Position numbers and translations under genes: made by a program
Source of the DNA: an uncultured Phycicoccus sp.
GTDB lineage: Bacteria > Actinomycetota > Actinomycetes > Actinomycetales > Dermatophilaceae
Direction of reading: 5' to 3'
Length of the DNA: 64,000 nt
NCBI RefSeq assembly: GCF_947495705.1
Contig: NZ_CANLZR010000004.1
Coordinates: forward strand, 266,846-330,845
The notes under the pieces: model-generated
Told to the model about the DNA's origin: nothing
Seen by the model: the letters and a program-made list of their open reading frames with translations, nothing else
Database searches by the model: none
Shown: in pieces, positions 60,058 through 64,000 of the stretch
Position numbering within the stretch: the stretch's first letter is position 1
How the letters are laid out: every line of letters begins with the position of its first letter

Positions 60058-60975
60058 GTGAGCGGGCTCGTCGACATCCACTGCCACGGGGCGGTGGGCT
60101 CCGAGTTCGGCGGTCCCGGCAGCCGGGACGCCGCCGCGCACCACGCCCAGGCCGGGGTCGGGACCCTCGTCGCGAGCCTCGTGTCCGCCCCGGCGCCGGC
60201 CCTCGAGGAGCAGGTGCGAGCCCTCGTCCCCCTCGTCGCCGACGGGACCTTGGCGGGCATCCACCTCGAGGGGCCCTTCCTCGCCGAGTCCCGGCGCGGC
60301 GCGCACGACCCCCGCGCCCTCGCCGCGCCCGACCCGGCGCTCGTCGACCGGCTCGCCGAGGTCGCGGCCCTGGCCGGCGCACCGGACGCGCTGGTGCAGC
60401 TGACGTTCGCGCCCGAGCTCCCGGGCGCCGACGCCCTCGTCCGGGCCCTCGTCGAGCACGGCATCCGGCCCTCCGTCGGGCACACCGCCGCCGACGCCGC
60501 GACGACGGCTCGCGCGCTGGCCGACATCGCCGACCTGCAGGGCGCGCCGGCGCTCGTCACGCACCTGTTCAACGGGATGCCGCCGCTGCACCACCGGGCG
60601 GGTGGGCCGGTCGCCGCCGCGCTCGCGGCGGCGGCCCGCGGCGAGGCGATCGTCGAGCTCATCGCCGACGGCGTGCACGTCGCCCCCGAGGTGGTCCGGA
60701 TGGTGTTCGAGACCGTGGGCCCCGACGCGGTCGCTCTCGTCTCCGATGCCATGGCGGCCACCGGGCTCGGTGACGGCCGCTACCCCCTGGGGAGCCTCGA
60801 GGTCGTCGTCGAGGGCGGTACCGCCCGCACCACCGACACCGGCTCGATCGCGGGGAGCACCTCCACGCTCGCCGACTGCGTGCGATGGGCGGTCGAGGTG
60901 GCGGGGGTCCCCGCGGACGACGCCCGGACGGCCGCCACCACGACGCCCGCCCGCGCGCTCGGGCTGACGCGCTGA
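60058..60975 (+). CDS. nagA: N-acetylglucosamine-6-phosphate deacetylase (short form)
   Basis: A 305-residue amidohydrolase that removes acetate from GlcNAc-6-phosphate. Metal and catalytic residues are visible: HCHG at residues 8-11, the Glu in GIHLEGPFL, His in VGHTAA, HLFNGMPPLHHR, and the catalytic Asp in VSDAMAATG. It is about 70 residues shorter than typical NagA (about 380), mainly at the N-terminus, where the small beta-sandwich strand block is missing. With the ROK kinase and importer it completes a GlcNAc route. GTG 60058 is supported by the TAGCGT hexamer. Confidence 0.93.
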   Translation: MSGLVDIHCHGAVGSEFGGPGSRDAAAHHAQAGVGTLVASLVSAPAPALEEQVRALVPLVADGTLAGIHLEGPFLAESRRGAHDPRALAAPDPALVDRLAEVAALAGAPDALVQLTFAPELPGADALVRALVEHGIRPSVGHTAADAATTARALADIADLQGAPALVTHLFNGMPPLHHRAGGPVAAALAAAARGEAIVELIADGVHVAPEVVRMVFETVGPDAVALVSDAMAATGLGDGRYPLGSLEVVVEGGTARTTDTGSIAGSTSTLADCVRWAVEVAGVPADDARTAATTTPARALGLTR

Positions 60976-61027
60976 CGCCAACGGCCGGCTCGGCACGTGG
61001 GCCCTGGGCAGGGGTGCCCGGCGTGCC

Positions 61028-61033
61028 TAGAGT
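61028..61033 (+). promoter_or_regulatory. -10 element of leaderless Lon-N-like gene
   Basis: TAGAGT lies five bases before GTG 61039. Confidence 0.5.
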
Positions 61034-61038
61034 GAGGT

Positions 61039-61704
61039 GTGCCCGCGCTGCCGCTCTTCCCGCTCGGCGGTGTCCTCCTGCCCGGCGCGCGGCTCCCGCT
61101 CCAGCTCTTCGAGCCGCGGTACCTCGTCCTGGCCCAGCGCCTCGCCGCTGCCCCGCCGGACGAGCGGCAGTTCGGGGTCGTGCTCATCCGCCAGGGCCAC
61201 GAGGTCGGGGACGGCGCGGTCCGGGACCTGCACGCGGTGGGGTGCGAGGCGCGGGTCGACGCCATGGCCCTCGCGGACACGGGGTCGGGCACCGTCGTCC
61301 AGCTCGTCGCCCGCGGCGCCCGCCGGTTCCGGCTCGACGGCGTCGACGAGGCCGCCGACACGCCGTTCACGACCGCCGAGGTCACCTGGCTCGACGAGCC
61401 GGACGCCACCGCGGACGCCGAGGGGGCGGCGCTGACGGCACGGGTCCTCGCAGCCCACGAGCGGTACCTGCGCACGATCGGTGCGTCGGCCGACCCGGTC
61501 GAAGCGGCCCCCCGCGACGTCGCGTACCGGGTCGTCGAACGGATGGTGCTCGACCCGGTCGACCGGCAGCGGGTGCTGGAGGGCGCCGACGCCGCGACCC
61601 GGCTGCGGACCGTCCTGACGCTGCTGTCCCGCGAGACCGCCATCGTCGGCCGCTTCGGGGCACTCCCCACGCCACCGGACCCCGGGGGCGCCGCCCTGAA
61701 CTGA
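61039..61704 (+). CDS. Lon N-terminal (LON substrate-binding) domain protein
   Basis: A 221-residue protein with only the Lon N-terminal domain: LPLFPLGGVLLPGARLPLQLFEPRYLVL, FGVVLIRQGHEVGDGAV, then a helical C-terminal part. It has no ATPase or protease domain. Such free-standing proteins occur in most Actinobacteria and may present or bind substrates; the function is unknown. GTG 61039 follows TAGAGT. It is followed by the MazG-like gene after 22 bp with its own promoter signal. Confidence 0.9.
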   Translation: MPALPLFPLGGVLLPGARLPLQLFEPRYLVLAQRLAAAPPDERQFGVVLIRQGHEVGDGAVRDLHAVGCEARVDAMALADTGSGTVVQLVARGARRFRLDGVDEAADTPFTTAEVTWLDEPDATADAEGAALTARVLAAHERYLRTIGASADPVEAAPRDVAYRVVERMVLDPVDRQRVLEGADAATRLRTVLTLLSRETAIVGRFGALPTPPDPGGAALN

Positions 61705-61714
61705 ACCGTCCCGG

Positions 61715-61720
61715 TAGGTT
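61715..61720 (+). promoter_or_regulatory. -10 element of leaderless MazG-like gene
   Basis: TAGGTT is followed by GCGGTC and ATG 61727, an exact six-base spacing. Confidence 0.6.
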
Positions 61721-61726
61721 GCGGTC

Positions 61727-62008
61727 ATGGACCTCGGCCACCTCCAGCGGGTCATCGAGCGCACCTACGGCGACCGGGACCGCGCGCGTGGCGTGCCGAG
61801 CACGGTGGCGTGGCTCGCCGAGGAGGTCGGTGAGCTGGCCCAGGCGGTCCGCAAGGGGACGCACGCGGACCGCGAGCACGAGTTCGCGGACGTCGTGGCG
61901 TGGGTCGCGTCCCTCGCGAACCAGACCGGGGTCGACCTCGACGCGGCCCTCGCCCGCTACGCGGACGGGTGCCCCAAGTGTGGGGAATCCCCCTGCCGCT
62001 GCGCCTGA
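61727..62008 (+). CDS. MazG-like nucleotide pyrophosphohydrolase
   Basis: A 93-residue four-helix MazG-family protein. The metal motif EExxE reads AEEVGELAQAV and the second ExxD is in EFADVVAWVA. The last 15 residues hold CPKCGESPCRC, a possible zinc-binding tail seen on some small members. The enzymes hydrolyse (d)NTPs to monophosphates and limit misincorporation. ATG 61727 is fixed by the TAGGTT hexamer. Length fits the short MazG group. Confidence 0.88.
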   Translation: MDLGHLQRVIERTYGDRDRARGVPSTVAWLAEEVGELAQAVRKGTHADREHEFADVVAWVASLANQTGVDLDAALARYADGCPKCGESPCRCA

Positions 62009-62464
62009 CCCGGCTCGGTCGGCGAGGGCCGAGGCGGTGTGACCCGCCCGAGGGTTGCGCGTCGGGCAAGCAGGGCCCGGGAGTCCCGCCGTCGGCAGGC
62101 GGTGTGGGCCGAGGCGGGAGGCCCCCGCGGGGCGGGCCCGACCTGCTGCGGCCCGCCCCCGCCGACCCGATCCCTTGCGAGCGCTCTGCGCGCCACTGAA
62201 TCCTGTTTGGGCGCAACGGGTTTGGGCGGCATGCGTCTGGCGGCGCGATCGTGTCGGGGCCGGGTGGCCGGCCGGTCGTGGGCCGGAGCTCGGGCCCGCG
62301 CGACCTGTCCGGCGGCAATGACCGCCCGTGCGCCGGCAATTGCGCGAGTCGGCCCGGAAAGGCGTCGGGGCAGCCAGTTTTGTCGATTTCATTGCCGCGG
62401 TCGGCCGCCCTGTGCTTTCGTAAGAGGGCTTCGTATCGAGGGAACCCAGGGGAAAGGCTCTCGC
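62009..62464. other. Intergenic region before repeat protein gene
   Basis: The left part holds the hairpin at 62129-62159. At 62205 and 62220 the sequence GTTTGGGCG occurs twice in direct order 15 bp apart. A less GC-rich patch (62376-62425) probably contains the promoter of the next gene. No gene or RNA is supported. Confidence 0.4.
62129..62159 (+). terminator. Terminator hairpin after MazG-like gene
   Basis: Arms GGGGCGGGCC (62129-62138) and GGCCCGCCCC (62150-62159) pair perfectly across an 11-base loop, about 120 bp after the stop. Confidence 0.55.
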
Positions 62465-63469
62465 ATGAGCAGGCACGCGCATTGGTGGCGACCCGTCCGG
62501 GTCGTGATCGGTGCCGCCGTCATGGGGTTCTGCTGGTTCCTCCTCACGCCGTCCTCCGCCCAGGCCGACACCGGCTCGACGGGGTTGCTGGGCGCCACCA
62601 CCTCGGTCGTCACCAAGGCCGTCGACACCTCGACCTCGAAGGTCGCGACGACGACGAAGGCGGCCACCGACACCGGCGCGGCAACCGTCGCCAAGACCGT
62701 CACCGCGGTGGCGTCCACCACGGCGGACACCCCGGTCGCCGAGCCCGTGAAGGCCACGGCCACGACGGTCGACACCGTGGTCAAGACGTCCACGACGACG
62801 GTGAACACGGTCGTCACGACCACGAAGACGCAGGTCAACACCACCGTCGAGCAGACGACGAAGGTCGTCTCCGGCACCGTCGCGAAGGTCACCGAGTCGG
62901 TCGAGACCGTGACCCGCCCGGTCGAGGACATCGTCGGGTCCCTCGACGAGGTCACCCGTCCAGTCGAGGACGTCGTCGGGTCCCTCGACGAGGTCACCCG
63001 CCCGGTCGGGGACCTGGTCGCCGGTGGAACCGACCGCACGAACCGTGCCGACCCCGCGGATGTCGCCGTGACGACCCCGGCGATCGCCGCGGCGAACAGC
63101 GTCATCGGCGACCACGTCGCCGGGCTCCGGGCACAGCGCGCCGAGCTGGCAGAGGCCGCCATGGCCGCGGCCGCCGCGCCGGCTGCGGTCACGACCGCCG
63201 CACGTTCCCTGGTCACCGCCGTCGTCACGATGGCGACCGCGCGTCCTGGCTGGCCCGCTCTCCCGGCCCAGCCGCTGCCCTATCTCGCGTCCGCGTTCGT
63301 CGTGGCCGCGGTGGGCTCCTCCTTCTCCGGGCGCGGTTCACTGTCGCCCGTCGATGCAGTCCTCCCCGCTGTCAGCCAGCTGCCGGTCACGGCCGCTGAC
63401 ACGATGCGGTCGCTGGCCGCACGGGCCCTTCCCGGCCCGGTTCTCATTCCCGGCACCTGCCCCGATTGA
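62465..63469 (+). CDS. Secreted Thr/Val-rich repeat protein of unknown function
   Basis: A 334-residue protein with a signal peptide (WWRPVRVVIGAAVMGFCWFLLTPSSAQA). The next 140 residues are very rich in Thr and Val with T-V-V/T-T-T periodicity, followed by a 14-residue repeat RPVEDVVGSLDEVT in two full copies and a partial third. The C-terminal part has a hydrophobic segment (LPYLASAFVVAAVGSSF, near 270-286), so it could be anchored. I do not recognise a family; it might be a wall or surface protein. GGGGAAAGG lies before ATG 62465. Confidence 0.72.
   Translation: MSRHAHWWRPVRVVIGAAVMGFCWFLLTPSSAQADTGSTGLLGATTSVVTKAVDTSTSKVATTTKAATDTGAATVAKTVTAVASTTADTPVAEPVKATATTVDTVVKTSTTTVNTVVTTTKTQVNTTVEQTTKVVSGTVAKVTESVETVTRPVEDIVGSLDEVTRPVEDVVGSLDEVTRPVGDLVAGGTDRTNRADPADVAVTTPAIAAANSVIGDHVAGLRAQRAELAEAAMAAAAAPAAVTTAARSLVTAVVTMATARPGWPALPAQPLPYLASAFVVAAVGSSFSGRGSLSPVDAVLPAVSQLPVTAADTMRSLAARALPGPVLIPGTCPD
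62912..63018 (+). repeat. 42-bp tandem repeat in coding sequence
   Basis: Two full copies (62912-62953 and 62954-62995) and a partial third copy encode the RPVED-VGSLDEVT repeat. Confidence 0.85.
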
Positions 63470-63478
63470 TCCTGCCGC

Positions 63479-63503
63479 TGCGCCCTGTTTTCTGACGGGC
63501 GCA
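63479..63503 (+). terminator. Weak terminator hairpin after repeat protein gene
   Basis: Arms TGCGCCC and GGGCGCA pair around an 11-base loop that contains TTTT, starting 9 bases after the stop. Confidence 0.45.
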
Positions 63504-63565
63504 CGCGATATCCCGTGGTGTTTCGCGGGTCTTCCGGATCACGGCAGGAAAGGGTATTGATTTCC

Positions 63566-63856
63566 ATGACTACTTTCGTTCGCCGCGGGCCCCACGCGGG
63601 CCTCGGCCTCAGAGGCGGCGTCGTCTTCTCCGCCTGGGCGTGGGCCGACGAGTTCACCGCAGTGGTCTACGGCTCCCCCGCGGACCTGCCGAGCGATGCC
63701 ACCTCGTCCGGTCCGGTCCCGCAGGCTCCTCTCTCGTCTGAGCCTGCGAGAACCGCGAAGGACACGACGGATGTGCGCCACCGCGTACTCCAGCTCCTCG
63801 TCGCCGCGGCAGTGGTCCTGATCCACCGCCGCCCCGCGACCGCCCACGCGGCGTGA
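63566..63856 (+). CDS. Small protein of unknown function
   Basis: A 96-residue open frame starting MTTFVRRGPHAG with a GGAAAGGG box upstream at a rather long distance (about 13-15 bases). It contains a Trp/Phe-rich stretch (FSAWAWADEF), a Pro/Ser linker and a hydrophobic C-terminal segment (VLQLLVAAAVVLIHRR) that may insert into membranes. I do not recognise a family. A strong hairpin follows the stop by 6 bp, which supports a real transcription unit. The gene could still be a remnant. Confidence 0.45.
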   Translation: MTTFVRRGPHAGLGLRGGVVFSAWAWADEFTAVVYGSPADLPSDATSSGPVPQAPLSSEPARTAKDTTDVRHRVLQLLVAAAVVLIHRRPATAHAA

Positions 63857-63861
63857 GCGGC

Positions 63862-63887
63862 GGTCCGGGCGCGCTGGCGCCCGGACC
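63862..63887 (+). terminator. Strong terminator hairpin
   Basis: Perfect 11-bp arms (GGTCCGGGCGC and complement) around a GCTG loop, 6 bp after the stop at 63856. Confidence 0.8.
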
Positions 63888-63911
63888 AGCCACACACCGC
63901 ACCCCAAGAAC

Positions 63912-64000
63912 GGGCGGTGTCGAACGGGTCCCTGCAACCCGTTCGGCGCCGCCGGGGGTCGGCCTCGGTGAGGGCGGTGTCGGACGGGTCCCTGCAACCC
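63912..64000. repeat. Tandem hairpin repeats, 60-bp period, truncated
   Basis: A 29-bp unit recurs at 63912-63940 and 63972-64000 with one change. The first copy extends to a 14-bp stem (arms 63916-63929 and 63937-63950, loop CCCTGCA). The second is cut by the window edge. Nothing else is known of the array. Confidence 0.6.

Noticed and set aside
63912..64000. CRISPR array
   Set aside because: Only two units are seen, the unit extends into a long hairpin that includes part of the would-be spacer, and no cas gene is in the window. It is kept as a hairpin repeat.

Overview
The window comes from a high-GC Gram-positive bacterium of the phylum Actinobacteria, most probably a Micrococcales member and plausibly an Intrasporangiaceae-like genus (the family is an inference). 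The main support is a near-complete actinobacterial growth and division cluster in its usual order: ppiA, rhomboid, crgA, DUF881, sortase E, trpG-like, then pknB, pbpA, rodA, pstP, fhaB and fhaA. In Mycobacterium this block lies near oriC. Ergothioneine genes, an IdeR/DtxR-type iron box, GTG-rich starts and many apparently leaderless promoters (TAnnnT six to eight bases before the start codon) fit the same picture.

Layout. 1-6063: a visibly less GC-rich minus-strand defence or modification operon, vsr - dcm - DUF262 protein - Z1-domain ATPase, with the last gene cut by the left edge. 6076-9072: boundary region and a large exported protein that joins a carbohydrate-binding-like domain, a GH99-like domain and a metallophosphoesterase. 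9179-11247: a NarL/LuxR-type two-component pair. 11204-18069: a small DUF6907-like protein, a 1568-residue secreted Ig-repeat protein preceded by two tandem operator-like dyads, an alpha/beta hydrolase and a small secreted protein. 18184-30983: the division and cell-wall regulation cluster. It lacks pknA and has DnaA-box-like sites between rhomboid and crgA. 31094-36972: pirin, tRNA-Leu(CAG), DNA polymerase IV, a VOC protein, a small secreted protein, an alpha/beta hydrolase and a standalone condensation-domain protein. 37000-37792: an iron-box-controlled bfd-bfr pair. 37854-41872: a standalone E2-type acyltransferase with an SDR, then egtD and egtB without egtC. 42075-48555: a membrane-anchored nuclease, a DUF3516 helicase, DUF2461 and DUF1801 proteins, and an L,D-transpeptidase. 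49020-53902: an ExeM/NucH-type secreted nuclease and a DEAD-box RNA helicase. 54125-60975: an amino-sugar locus with a ROK kinase, DeoR regulator, ABC solute-binding protein, two permeases and a short NagA. 61039-64000: a Lon-N-like protein, a MazG-like protein, a Thr/Val-rich repeat protein, a small unknown gene and the start of a tandem hairpin array at the right edge.

Working together: PknB and PstP phosphorylate and dephosphorylate division proteins, FhaA and FhaB read the phosphothreonines, and PbpA with RodA polymerises and crosslinks septal or lateral wall. CrgA, sortase E and the L,D-transpeptidase act on the same envelope. The 54-61 kb locus imports and activates an amino sugar (kinase plus deacetylase). 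The left-edge operon is the best candidate for an under-described system: a cytosine methyltransferase and a Vsr-like endonuclease coupled to two NTPase-type effectors.
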